Below, piece after piece: positions 1 through 6,621 of a DNA stretch of 12,344 nt. Location of the stretch: NCBI GenBank assembly GCA_022839445.1, contig JALHFC010000020.1, positions 1 to 12,344 of the forward strand. The letters are read 5' to 3'. How positions within the stretch are numbered: the first letter of the stretch is position 1; each line of letters opens with the position of its first letter. Made by a program: the position numbers and the translations under genes. The DNA comes from Pelotomaculum sp. (GTDB lineage: Bacteria > Bacillota > Desulfotomaculia > Desulfotomaculales > Pelotomaculaceae). The notes below the pieces were generated by a model. It did not search any database. It saw nothing but the letters and a program-made list of their open reading frames with translations, and was not told the DNA's origin.

Positions 1-279
1 GTTATCGTTTTGTTTTATGGAGCTGATTACCGCGCCGGTGGTGCTGCCCCCGTTCCGGGTAAAGGTTAAAGCTAATTTATCGGCGGTCAGGGCGGTCTTT
101 CCGTCGTTGGCGCCGTACACGCCTTCGCTAAAGGTGATGTCTATGAAGGAGTTCCCGGCGTCCAGGGCGCCCGAAGAAATAGTGGGGCCTGTGGGATTAC
201 ATGCGGCTACGTTTACTTCTATCATAAAGAATAATAGAACTGTGATAAAGATTAACGGTAATAGCTTTTTAGGATTCAT
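1..279 (-). CDS. Secreted/surface protein, N-terminal part (runs off left edge)
   Basis: An open minus-strand frame of 93 codons starts at ATG 279-277 and continues past position 1 without a stop. The product begins with a textbook signal peptide: basic MNPKK, a hydrophobic core (about residues 6-21) and a plausible cleavage site near VAA-C. The mature part starts with a Ser/Thr/Gly/Asp-rich stretch containing ITFSEGVYG and LALTFTRNGGS. This resembles the Ig-like domains (SbsA-Ig/Big type) repeated in Firmicutes S-layer and adhesion proteins, so the full product is probably a large exported wall-associated protein. The same frame stays open upstream to a GTG at 423-421, which has GAGGTG six bases before it. 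That would add 48 residues, but it would bury the signal peptide internally, so I prefer the ATG. The gene diverges from ywmB. The family assignment is an inference from composition and motif style only. Confidence 0.6.
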   Translation of the reverse strand, partial: MNPKKLLPLIFITVLLFFMIEVNVAACNPTGPTISSGALDAGNSFIDITFSEGVYGANDGKTALTADKLALTFTRNGGSTTGAVISSIKQNDN

Positions 280-442
280 TGTGGATTTGACCAATGTTGG
301 ATTATTCTCCGAGGCAGATTGCCCAGGTCCTCCATGCGCAATATACCCTGCCGTCTCATCATCGCTCGCTGCTTTCACAGCGTTAAAAGTTATTTGCTCC
401 TGGATTTTTCCAGTGCCAAGCACAATAACACCTCATTTCAAA

Positions 443-507
443 GTGCACAGGGGGACGGTTCTTTTGTGTCGCACAGGGCGACACAAAAGAACCGTCCCCC
501 TGTGCAC
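443..507. repeat. REP-like perfect palindrome, 29-bp arms, 7-nt loop
   Basis: Arms 443-471 and 479-507 are exact reverse complements (29 of 29) around the loop CACAGGG. The core GGGGACGGTTCTTTTGTGTC is, from my recollection of Peptococcaceae and other Firmicutes genomes, a dispersed palindromic repeat often found near IS200-like Y1 (REP-associated tyrosine) transposases. I cannot confirm that here. No T-run follows either arm, so a Rho-independent terminator is less likely. TGTGCA is repeated at 501-506 and 511-516. A half-site of the same repeat ends the spoIID gene (2564-2579). Confidence 0.8.
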
Positions 508-666
508 CACTGTGCAGTTTATATTAGTTTTTAGTGGGAAAAATTCGTCAAAAAAGGTGGTTTTCCTGTTATGTAGAAAAAAAAAGGACAGATTTTTTTT
601 ATGGTGGCAAGGCGTGTATTTGCAAGGTATATTATGGAAATAATATAGAGCAGGATCTTATTTCTC

Positions 667-672
667 GGAGGT
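667..672 (+). promoter_or_regulatory. Ribosome binding site of ywmB
   Basis: GGAGGT lies four bases before the ATG at 677. The spacing is short but the match is strong, and it fixes the ywmB start. Confidence 0.75.
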
Positions 673-676
673 CGAC

Positions 677-1465
677 ATGCCTGAAAAAAATGTTGCTATA
701 AGGCGTAATAAGAGGAGTATAATTGCCGCGCTGGCTTTCCTAGCTATCGCTATATTTCTAGCTTTTTCACCTTTCGTGAGGGAAATAGCCTGCTCTTACA
801 GGGAAAATGCCGTTTTACTTAAACTTGTACGCTTGTCAGGCGCCGGTGTGCAATCAATTAATATTACCGGGTGGGTGAGGGTAGACGGGGATAAAGCGGA
901 CGCTCATGATCCGGTAGTAATGGCGGACACCACCGCTGCGTGGCTGAAGTTACCCGAGTTGGGGCGCGGAGTGGAAAGCTGGCAGAACCAGTATGCGCGC
1001 GGCGCCAAGGTGGAAGGCCTGACAACGGGTGGTCGCGCCGTAACAGTCTTGGGGCAGACAATGGAGCTCGAAAAGGGAAGCACAATATCCCATGTAATGG
1101 TAAACCTTGACGGAGTGGAAGGCTGGAAAGCCCCGTTGTACCAATACAAAATCAGAAAAGTACTTGGGCGCTATGGACAGGACTGCCGTGTTGCCGTGAC
1201 CTGCGCCGGGAAAATTGAAGGTGAGTTGGGTCAAAATGAACTGCTGGCTTGCGCGGAGAATATGATGGAACAGTCCGGCGCTACCATTCAGGAAAAGACC
1301 AGCGGGGATAATCTTGTGAGCTTAACTGGTTTTAGCCCGCGCTTTTTCAAGACCACCGGCTACGCCGGCAAAGAGGTGAACTTAAATGTGGCCCTGCGTT
1401 ATAACCCGGTTGGTCAAGCCACATATGTCTACATCGCAACGCCTGTTATTTTCACAGAATATTAA
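677..1465 (+). CDS. ywmB: YwmB family TATA-box-binding-protein-like protein
   Basis: A 262-residue protein with a basic N-terminus (RRNKR) and one hydrophobic segment at about residues 14-33, either an uncleaved membrane anchor or a signal peptide. The rest looks extracytoplasmic. The YwmB family (DUF1779, TBP-like fold) is found in spore formers and usually sits close to spoIID, as here. Its biochemical role is not established. The conserved C-terminal style (LTGFSPRF, then GKEVNLNVALRYNPVGQATYV) fits the family, and the length is normal. The ATG start is supported by GGAGGT at 667-672. A strong terminator at 1499-1529 and a separate candidate promoter for spoIID suggest ywmB can be transcribed independently. 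The name rests on sequence style plus synteny. Confidence 0.75.
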   Translation: MPEKNVAIRRNKRSIIAALAFLAIAIFLAFSPFVREIACSYRENAVLLKLVRLSGAGVQSINITGWVRVDGDKADAHDPVVMADTTAAWLKLPELGRGVESWQNQYARGAKVEGLTTGGRAVTVLGQTMELEKGSTISHVMVNLDGVEGWKAPLYQYKIRKVLGRYGQDCRVAVTCAGKIEGELGQNELLACAENMMEQSGATIQEKTSGDNLVSLTGFSPRFFKTTGYAGKEVNLNVALRYNPVGQATYVYIATPVIFTEY

Positions 1466-1498
1466 ATATAAATTTCGTCATATTTGATAACGCGACAC

Positions 1499-1535
1499 AA
1501 AAGTCACCAAATAAAGTTAGGTGACTTTTTATTTT
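1499..1535 (+). terminator. Rho-independent terminator after ywmB
   Basis: Stem AAAAGTCACC (1499-1508) pairs with GGTGACTTTT (1520-1529) around an 11-base loop and is followed by TATTTTTTT. It ends the ywmB transcript 34 bases after the stop codon. CGACACAAAAG at 1493-1503 matches 11 bases of the palindrome arm at 479-489, so the stem may be partly built on a repeat fragment. Confidence 0.85.
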
Positions 1536-1543
1536 TTTAAAGG

Positions 1544-1572
1544 TAATATTTGCCTGAAGAGCAAACTATAAT
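1544..1572 (+). promoter_or_regulatory. Candidate sigma-E promoter of spoIID
   Basis: TAATATT (1544-1550) matches the sigma-E -35 consensus KMATATT exactly. After a 14-base spacer, ACTATAAT (1565-1572) matches five of eight positions of the -10 consensus CATACAHT. spoIID is a known sigma-E (mother-cell) gene in Bacillus subtilis. The site lies just downstream of the ywmB terminator. The -10 match is imperfect. Confidence 0.5.
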
Positions 1573-1624
1573 TATTGTGTTAATTTCTCTAAATAGATAA
1601 AAGTTATAAGGAGTGTTCAAAAAC

Positions 1625-2581
1625 TTGCGCAGGCTGGTTGTTGGCGCTTTGATCCTAACAATGGCGCTAGTTATAGGTTTCCCCCAAATTTATACCAGGC
1701 TTTTTCCACGGGCAGGCGTTGTCAGGGTCTACCTGCACGCAGAAGACAAGATCAGACTGATGCAGTTGGAGGATTACCTGGTCGGTGTGGTGGCGGCGGA
1801 AATGCCGGCGGAGTTTCCCGTAGAAGCGCTAAAGGCTCAGGCAGTAGCCGCCAGGACTTATGTGGCAAAGCGTATGGGGGCAGGCGGCGCAGTCAACCCG
1901 CTGCACCCGGGCGCACACGTGTGTGATGACCACCGTCACGGGCAGGCCTGGCTGTCCCAGGAAGAATTGAAAAAACGGTGGGGAATTCTCCATTATTATA
2001 ACTATTATTATAAAATAAAGGCCGCCGTGGATGAAACCAGGGGGCAAACCCTTACATACCAGGGTCAACTTATTGATCCCGCATATCATGCCTGCTGCGG
2101 TGGCAGGACGGAAAACTCCGAAGACGTGTGGCAATTCCAGGCGCCCTACCTGCGCAGTGTGACTTGCCCGTACGACGCCAATCCCCGGCAGGTACAGTCC
2201 ATGTCTCTAAGCCTGGAGCAGGTTGATCGCGCCCTGGGCGTGTCTTTATCCGCTGTTTCGGCATCAGGGCAGGAGAATGTTTCACGGGACATAAAAGTAA
2301 TTGAGAAAACCAACACAGGAAGGCCAAAAAATCTTATAATAGGTGGCCAGCAATTTTCCGCCGTTGTGGTTAGGGACTTGCTGGGACTGCGATCTACTAA
2401 CTTCACCTGGGAGATGGCGGACGACTTTATAACTTTTACCACTACGGGGTATGGTCACGGTGTGGGTCTCTGCCAGTACGGGGCTAAAGGCATGGCCGAG
2501 CGCGGCTATAACTACCGCACTATCCTGGGGCATTATTACAGCGGGGTTGAGATAACTGAAAAAGCACAAGGGGACGGTTAA
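1625..2581 (+). CDS. spoIID: Stage II sporulation protein D (lytic transglycosylase)
   Basis: SpoIID is a membrane-anchored lytic transglycosylase that cleaves septal peptidoglycan glycan strands, with SpoIIP and SpoIIM, to drive engulfment of the forespore. One N-terminal membrane segment (about residues 5-23) is followed by the SpoIID/LytB domain: DYLVGVVAAEMPAEFP with the expected catalytic Glu (the E of AEMP), the EALKAQAVAARTY helix, GQTLTYQG, YHACCGGRTENSEDVW, and the C-terminal GYGHGVGLCQYGAKGMA and HYYSGVEI. AAGGAG (1608-1613) overlaps a possible GTG at 1613, so the TTG at 1625 (spacer 11) is a better start; using the GTG would add four residues. Two oddities: the second zinc-site cysteine expected in clostridial SpoIID is Gly, and the last residues (AQGDG) are encoded by a repeat half-site. 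No obvious terminator follows. Confidence 0.93.
   Translation: MRRLVVGALILTMALVIGFPQIYTRLFPRAGVVRVYLHAEDKIRLMQLEDYLVGVVAAEMPAEFPVEALKAQAVAARTYVAKRMGAGGAVNPLHPGAHVCDDHRHGQAWLSQEELKKRWGILHYYNYYYKIKAAVDETRGQTLTYQGQLIDPAYHACCGGRTENSEDVWQFQAPYLRSVTCPYDANPRQVQSMSLSLEQVDRALGVSLSAVSASGQENVSRDIKVIEKTNTGRPKNLIIGGQQFSAVVVRDLLGLRSTNFTWEMADDFITFTTTGYGHGVGLCQYGAKGMAERGYNYRTILGHYYSGVEITEKAQGDG
2564..2579 (+). repeat. Half-site of the REP-like palindrome at spoIID 3' end
   Basis: This 16-base segment matches positions 445-460 of the palindrome arm at 15 of 16 bases (A at 2569 against G at 450). It is read in the same frame that would give AQGDG from the palindrome, and it supplies the spoIID C-terminal tail just before the TAA. 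The second arm is absent. Confidence 0.7.
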
Positions 2582-2599
2582 TGTGAAAGTACGGAAACA

Positions 2600-2650
2600 A
2601 ATGGATACTTTCATCCGTTCTACTGTGTAAAGCATTTTCATGGTTCTTCT
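2600..2650 (+). repeat. 51-bp repeat, left copy (inverted copy at 12294-12344)
   Basis: This segment is the exact reverse complement of 12294-12344, 51 of 51 bases. Homology stops after 2650 (C at 2651 against T). The outer limit of the right copy cannot be seen because it reaches the end of the window. The segment lies 19 bases after the spoIID stop, close to the REP half-site. It has no convincing coding function; on the minus strand it could read MKMLYTVERMKVSI. Confidence 0.9.
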
Positions 2651-2693
2651 CTTGCTTCCAAAGAAAAAGGGACCGGTGTTGTATTATATTTGA

Positions 2694-2720
2694 AGGAAAC
2701 ATTCCCCGCATGTCGAATTT
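2694..2720 (+). promoter_or_regulatory. Possible regulatory motif with Spo0A-box-like half
   Basis: AGGAAA (2694-2699), 11 bases, then TGTCGAATTTT from 2711. TGTCGAA fits the Spo0A box consensus TGNCGAA. The same arrangement with TGACGAATTTT occurs on the minus strand at 567-541. It lies about 50 bases before the zinc-ribbon gene. A short box alone is expected several times by chance in 12 kb; only the two-part match makes it notable. Confidence 0.3.
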
Positions 2721-2765
2721 TATTTAGATGCGCCTTGAAGTAATATCTTAATAAGGAGTGGCATA

Positions 2766-3410
2766 ATGGAGGGCAAGATTGCATTTGTTCGGAACTACAA
2801 CGATTTATGCACAAGCAAGGGCTTTCAATTCGAATTCTATTGCGACAGGTGTGGAACCGGCTACCGTACACGTTTTAAGGCGTCGGTAACCGGTACGGTG
2901 ACAAATATATTAGATACGGCGGGCGGGCTCTTCGGCGGTGTGTTTGGCAGGGCGGCAGGTGTCAGTGAGCAAGTCCGTTCAGCGTCCTGGGAAAAAGCCC
3001 ATGATAACGCCTTTACTGAAGCTGTTAATGAACTGAAACCGGACTTTATACAGTGCCCGCGTTGTTCTTCCTGGGTGTGCCGCAAGAGTTGCTGGAACAA
3101 CAAGCGGGGATTGTGCAAAAATTGCGCTCCGGATCTAGGTGTAGAAATGTCGGCAGCTCAGGCTAGCCGCTCAGTTGAGGAAATATGGGCGCATGCCCGT
3201 ATGGCTGATGAGGACAAAATATTAAGTAAAAATAATTGGAAAGAAACGATCCGGGCCAGTTGCCCCAAATGTGAAGCGCCGTTATCAACGAACGCAAAAT
3301 TCTGCCCGGAGTGCGGCGAAAAACTAAAAACAGCTACTCACTGTTCTGATTGCGGCGCCGCCCTCACTCCCAAAGCCAAGTTTTGCCCTGAATGTGGGGC
3401 GAAAATATAG
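2766..3410 (+). CDS. Multi-zinc-ribbon protein of unknown function
   Basis: A 214-residue soluble protein with no membrane segment that would be held by several zinc knuckles. In order: FYCDRCG (C26, C29); a glycine-rich middle with LDTAGGLFGGVFGRAAG (about residues 49-65); CPRC (C97, C100), C105/C109 and CKNC (C117, C120); a helical linker (about 127-162); and two tandem C-terminal ribbons, CPKC...CPECG (C166-C183) and CSDCG...CPECG (C193-C210). The last two fit the double zinc ribbon class seen in many bacterial regulatory or scaffold proteins. AAGGAG at 2753-2758 with a 7-base spacer supports the ATG. It is the only plus-strand gene between spoIID and cca and converges with the export operon, 34 bases stop to stop. 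No specific function can be assigned; nucleic-acid or protein binding would be a guess. Confidence 0.8.
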   Translation: MEGKIAFVRNYNDLCTSKGFQFEFYCDRCGTGYRTRFKASVTGTVTNILDTAGGLFGGVFGRAAGVSEQVRSASWEKAHDNAFTEAVNELKPDFIQCPRCSSWVCRKSCWNNKRGLCKNCAPDLGVEMSAAQASRSVEEIWAHARMADEDKILSKNNWKETIRASCPKCEAPLSTNAKFCPECGEKLKTATHCSDCGAALTPKAKFCPECGAKI

Positions 3411-3436
3411 GCGTGACGCGGCTAGCGATAAAGGGC

Positions 3437-3459
3437 AATGATTATTAACAATCATTTTT
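3437..3459 (+). terminator. Weak hairpin between convergent genes
   Basis: AATGATT (3437-3443) pairs with AATCATT (3450-3456) around a six-base loop, with TTTTT overlapping and following the second arm. It could end the zinc-ribbon transcript, but the stem is short and AT-rich. It overlaps the last codons of the convergent permease gene. Confidence 0.35.
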
Positions 3460-4626
3460 CAGGTCGAAGACGCCGGTGTCCGCCGGCGGTTTTCTTTGTT
3501 TTGTAAAGGTTAGGGCCAAAAATAACGACAAGATCGCCATAACGGAAAGGGCGAGCATGTTGGGAACCAGGTACGGCAGATTCAGGTTCTTCAGCGCCAC
3601 TAACCGGAAGCCTTCAGCCATCCAGGTAAACGGTAGCGCGCGGGCTAATATATTGACAAGATCTGGAATATGAGTTTGGGGCCAGGTATAGCCGGAGATT
3701 ATGAAGAAAGGCACTGATAATAGCATCAAGTACCTTGTCACTAGCAGTGAGTTTGGCGCATGCAGTGATATAAAAAACCCCGTGCCGGTGATTATTATTG
3801 CGTAGAGCAGACCCAGCAAAATGATTAAAAAAAGGGAACCCCCTGTTTTAACGTGGATAAAGCAATAGTTAAACCAGATCAACAGCCCGTAGTTTAAACA
3901 GTTTGTAGTAAAATAAGGCAGGGATTTACCCAAAAATATCTTCCATGGCGCCGCCGCTGAAGCGAGGTATTGGATCCAGCAGTTGCGCTCTTTTTCCCTA
4001 GTCACCGTGATCCCGACGGCCAGGAGGCAGATCTGGTGAATAACCATCATCATTATGCCCAGGAGCATAAACGTGGCGTAGTTGAAAGTAGGATTGTACC
4101 AGACGTCTACGTTTAGGGACACGGTATCCAGAATGTCGTAGATCTCATGCCGGTTAAGTCCCATCCCGGCCATGTAAGCCGCTGCATGGTTGCTATGGAA
4201 CTGGTTGACCACTTCCATGGTATACTTCCTAATGTTGTATCCCCACAGCAAGTTTGAGCCGTCGTAGACAGTCAAAACTTCAGCACCGCTATTCCGGGCG
4301 GCTTTTTTTTCAAAATCTTCCGGAATGAGGACGCCGGCCCTGATTGCGCCGGTTTTCATGCCTTCCTCTAAGAGGGGATAAGTGTCCACTTCCGTTATTA
4401 TTTTAAAGCGGGGGCTATTTTCAAAGGCGAAAACAACCTCCCGGCTGAGCCGGGAATGATCCAGGTCGACTACGCCTAGGGGGATGCCGGTCAAAACCCC
4501 CGACACATAAACTGCCCCGCAGAGAAAAGCGTAAAATAAAGGCACGAAAATTATGAGCAGTGTCAGGACTTTATCTTTCATAATGTGCAATGTTTCATAA
4601 TAGGCGATATTGAAGACCTGTCTCAA
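3445..4626 (-). CDS. ABC-2 type transporter permease (YbhR/YbhS-like), second
   Basis: A 393-residue integral membrane protein of the ABC-2 export permease family. One N-terminal membrane helix (about residues 20-42) is followed by a large extracytoplasmic domain (about 45-180) with IPLGVVDLDHSRLSRE, VYDGSN and WYNPTFNYATFM, then a block of five helices from about 180 to 372. The motif SGYTWP near residue 315 is typical of the subfamily. Such permeases pair in the inner membrane and form the channel of an HlyD-linked ABC exporter. The start is TTG 4626-4624, with GAGGAG ten bases upstream (4642-4637); an ATG right after that site leads only to a three-codon frame. A 152-base gap separates it from the upstream permease gene, so it may be cotranscribed but is not translationally coupled. 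The substrate is unknown; relatives handle drugs, polysaccharides or lipids. Confidence 0.85.
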   Translation of the reverse strand: MRQVFNIAYYETLHIMKDKVLTLLIIFVPLFYAFLCGAVYVSGVLTGIPLGVVDLDHSRLSREVVFAFENSPRFKIITEVDTYPLLEEGMKTGAIRAGVLIPEDFEKKAARNSGAEVLTVYDGSNLLWGYNIRKYTMEVVNQFHSNHAAAYMAGMGLNRHEIYDILDTVSLNVDVWYNPTFNYATFMLLGIMMMVIHQICLLAVGITVTREKERNCWIQYLASAAAPWKIFLGKSLPYFTTNCLNYGLLIWFNYCFIHVKTGGSLFLIILLGLLYAIIITGTGFFISLHAPNSLLVTRYLMLLSVPFFIISGYTWPQTHIPDLVNILARALPFTWMAEGFRLVALKNLNLPYLVPNMLALSVMAILSLFLALTFTKQRKPPADTGVFDLKNDC

Positions 4627-4690
4627 ACTAGTTCATCTCCTCGCACCGGGCGGAATTTAACATTTGCGGTAGCTATTAACGGCGGCGCCG

Positions 4691-4715
4691 GCGTTTTTTT
4701 ACAAAAGAAAAACGC
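4691..4715. repeat. Inverted repeat in the gap between the two permease genes
   Basis: GCGTTTTT (4691-4698) and AAAAACGC (4708-4715) are inverted around a nine-base loop, next to CGGCGCCG. On the operon strand no T-run follows the hairpin, so it is not a clear terminator. It might act as an mRNA processing or stabilising structure. The rest of 4627-4778 shows nothing recognisable. Confidence 0.4.
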
Positions 4716-4778
4716 TCCACCGGTATATGGGTCATCCGAACGGTAAACTTGTCTTGTACTTCGCCGTGTATGTAAAGT

Positions 4779-5918
4779 TTATTTACGGCAAGTAAAAATG
4801 GTTGCCGCCCCGTAACAGGCAACAGCAATCAAGAAAAAGGCCAGGTAAAAATGTACCATAAAATGCCACCCCGGGTTTTTAAAGGTCAGGTAGTTTATAC
4901 CCTGGAAAAACCAGGTGTGTGGTACTATCTTAGCCAACTGCTGCACAAATCCCGGCATTGCTTCCAGCGGCCAGGTATAGCCCGAAACAATAAAAGAGGG
5001 CAAGGCGACGATCATGCCGAACCTGGTTGCATCGACGGCGTTGGGGGCAATGCTGGAGGCCAGTGTGCCGACGCTGTGCAGGGCGATGACGAAGGCAAGG
5101 TTAAATAAAAACAATTCACCAAAGCTACAGTGAACGGGCAATTTAAACACTGTGAAAGAAAGGGCGTATATGGGGCAGACAATTAGCATAAATGTACAAA
5201 TTTGAATAGCGGATTTGCAAAAAAACAGCCTTAGTTTGGACACCCCGGCGGCCTTTAGCTGGCGCCAGCTACCCACGCCCGTTTCACCGATGATGTTCAT
5301 GCAGGCGGCTATCGTGCAGCATTGCTGCCAAAAGTTTAAGGCCAGCGCCAGCACAACAAAATAGGCGTAGTTTAGAGTAGGGTTGAACCAGGGCTCCTCC
5401 CGGAAGGATATTGACTGATAAGCGCCAATGGCTTGATCAGGATGTACGCCTTTGGCGATGAGGCTCTGCACACCTGCCTTGGCGCCGACGGAGCGGGTGA
5501 CCGAAAGCACGGCGCCGGTAGCGTTGGTAGCATAAATCATGTTGCTGCCGTCCACAATCATTTCAACGCGGGCTTGTCGTCGTAGGGATACGTTTTTCCC
5601 GTAGTTTTCCGGTATGACAACTCCGACCACGATCTTGCCTTTTTTAATCAGTTCTTCTACTTCTTCGAAGCTGTTTGGGCAGGCGACAATATTTAAATTC
5701 TCAGCGCTACCGATATAATCGGTCAGCTCCCGGCTAGCGGTGGACCGGTCCAAATCAGCGACAGCCGTGGGGATATCCGTTAACGCTTGAACGCTGTATG
5801 TGGCATAAAATAGCAGCAACCCCAGCAATGGACCGACCAGCAAAATGTTGCGCAGTTCCCTGTCCCGCCACATGTATGTAAATTCCCGGCCCATGATCGC
5901 CAAGCATTGCCTAATCAT
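4779..5918 (-). CDS. ABC-2 type transporter permease (YbhS/YbhR-like), first
   Basis: A 379-residue ABC-2 export permease and the paralogue of the neighbouring permease. The architecture is the same: N-terminal helix (about residues 26-44), extracytoplasmic domain with IPTAVADLDRSTASRE, MIVDGSN and WFNPTLNYAYF, then about five helices (190-375) including SGYTWP. The two diverge clearly outside these motifs, which suggests a heteromeric pair rather than a recent duplication. The ATG at 5918 overlaps the end of the ATPase gene by eight bases, a tight coupling that points to one complex. It begins with REFTYMWRDRE, a typical cytoplasmic interface helix. Substrate unknown. Confidence 0.87.
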   Translation of the reverse strand: MIRQCLAIMGREFTYMWRDRELRNILLVGPLLGLLLFYATYSVQALTDIPTAVADLDRSTASRELTDYIGSAENLNIVACPNSFEEVEELIKKGKIVVGVVIPENYGKNVSLRRQARVEMIVDGSNMIYATNATGAVLSVTRSVGAKAGVQSLIAKGVHPDQAIGAYQSISFREEPWFNPTLNYAYFVVLALALNFWQQCCTIAACMNIIGETGVGSWRQLKAAGVSKLRLFFCKSAIQICTFMLIVCPIYALSFTVFKLPVHCSFGELFLFNLAFVIALHSVGTLASSIAPNAVDATRFGMIVALPSFIVSGYTWPLEAMPGFVQQLAKIVPHTWFFQGINYLTFKNPGWHFMVHFYLAFFLIAVACYGAATIFTCRK

Positions 5919-6618
5919 CGTCAGTACCGTTTTGACAGCTGAGCGCCTGTATTTGTCTATCCCACTGCTCTATTGCTTCGACAGGTGTATACAGCGTGAT
6001 TTTCCCACCTTCCAACCAGCCGACACGGCACATTTGCTCACAAAAGCGAATGTCGCTGTATCCCCGGACACAGGTTCCGCCGTTTGATAAAAACCTTTCC
6101 AGTTCTTTTAAGATGATATGGCGGGAATAAATATCAATACCGTTAATTAGTTCGTCGGCAATTAAAAGATCCGGGTCATTTAAAAGCGCGCAGGCAACCG
6201 ATAGGCGCTGGTAAACCCCGGCTTCCAGTGACTTCACAGGTTTATTCAGATATTCACGCAGCTCCAGGCGATCTATCACCGAAAAGATATTGTCCTTGTC
6301 CACGCATTTTAAAGCAGCTATAAAATCCAAGTTTTCATATGTGTTTAAGTCTTCAAAAAGGCTACGTTTCTGTGTCACCAGCCCCGTGTGTTTTTTAAAC
6401 GCGCCGCTTTTTCTAACGTCATACCCCAGCGTCTCCACGCTTCCCGAGGTGAATCTGTCGACGCCGGCCAGTATGTGCAGCAAAGTGGTTTTGCCTGCAC
6501 CCTTGACGCCGAACAGACCGAAGCGTTCCCCGGCATGCACTGTAAAGGATACCCCGTTTAGCACCGTTTTTTTGCCGACTTTTTGCACCAGGTCCGTAAC
6601 TATTAACACCGGCTCCAT
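5911..6618 (-). CDS. ABC transporter ATPase with degenerate motifs
   Basis: A 235-residue single ABC domain, the presumed motor of the export operon. Present: Walker A GVKGAGKTT (residues 37-45), Q-loop Q83 in VTQKRSLFEDL, Walker B with catalytic Glu (LLIADE, 151-156), and a D-loop-like GID (160-162). Degraded: the A-loop aromatic (QKVG), the signature (LEAGV at 131-135 instead of LSGGQ), the Pro after the Walker B Glu (Leu157), and the H-loop, where no His is found near 185-190 (RGYSD). The protein resembles the N-terminal half of the double ATPase YbhF, which also lacks the H-loop His; here no second half follows. It begins three bases after the HlyD gene and overlaps the permease gene by eight bases, so it is cotranscribed. 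A heterodimer with an ATPase encoded elsewhere is possible. Confidence 0.88.
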   Translation of the reverse strand: MEPVLIVTDLVQKVGKKTVLNGVSFTVHAGERFGLFGVKGAGKTTLLHILAGVDRFTSGSVETLGYDVRKSGAFKKHTGLVTQKRSLFEDLNTYENLDFIAALKCVDKDNIFSVIDRLELREYLNKPVKSLEAGVYQRLSVACALLNDPDLLIADELINGIDIYSRHIILKELERFLSNGGTCVRGYSDIRFCEQMCRVGWLEGGKITLYTPVEAIEQWDRQIQALSCQNGTDDD

Positions 6619-6621
6619 GCT

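Larger units (their letters stand above)
280..676. other. Divergent intergenic region between surface gene and ywmB
   Basis: This spacer separates the minus-strand surface protein gene from ywmB. It holds a possible in-frame N-terminal extension of the surface gene (280-423), the large palindrome at 443-507, and an A/T-rich stretch (about 530-650). A motif AGGAAA-N11-TGACGAATTTT reads on the minus strand at 567-541. A weak sigma-A-like pair, TTGCAA (620-625) and TAATAT (641-646), has only a 15-base spacer, so I do not call it as a promoter. The plus-strand open frames here (17-643, 319-534) are read through the palindrome and the antisense of the surface gene and are not genes. Confidence 0.5.

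Noticed and set aside
17..643. A 208-codon plus-strand frame at the left edge
   Set aside because: It is antisense to the minus-strand gene with a signal peptide and then reads through the palindrome and A/T-rich spacer. Composition and motifs favour the minus strand.
2584..2613. Terminator for spoIID from TGAAAGTA/TACTTTCA inverted repeat
   Set aside because: The stem is eight AT-rich pairs with a 14-base loop and no T-run. It also overlaps the 51-bp repeat.
2652..2687. Promoter TTGCTT/TATTAT before the zinc-ribbon gene
   Set aside because: The spacer is 24 bases and no better -35 is seen.
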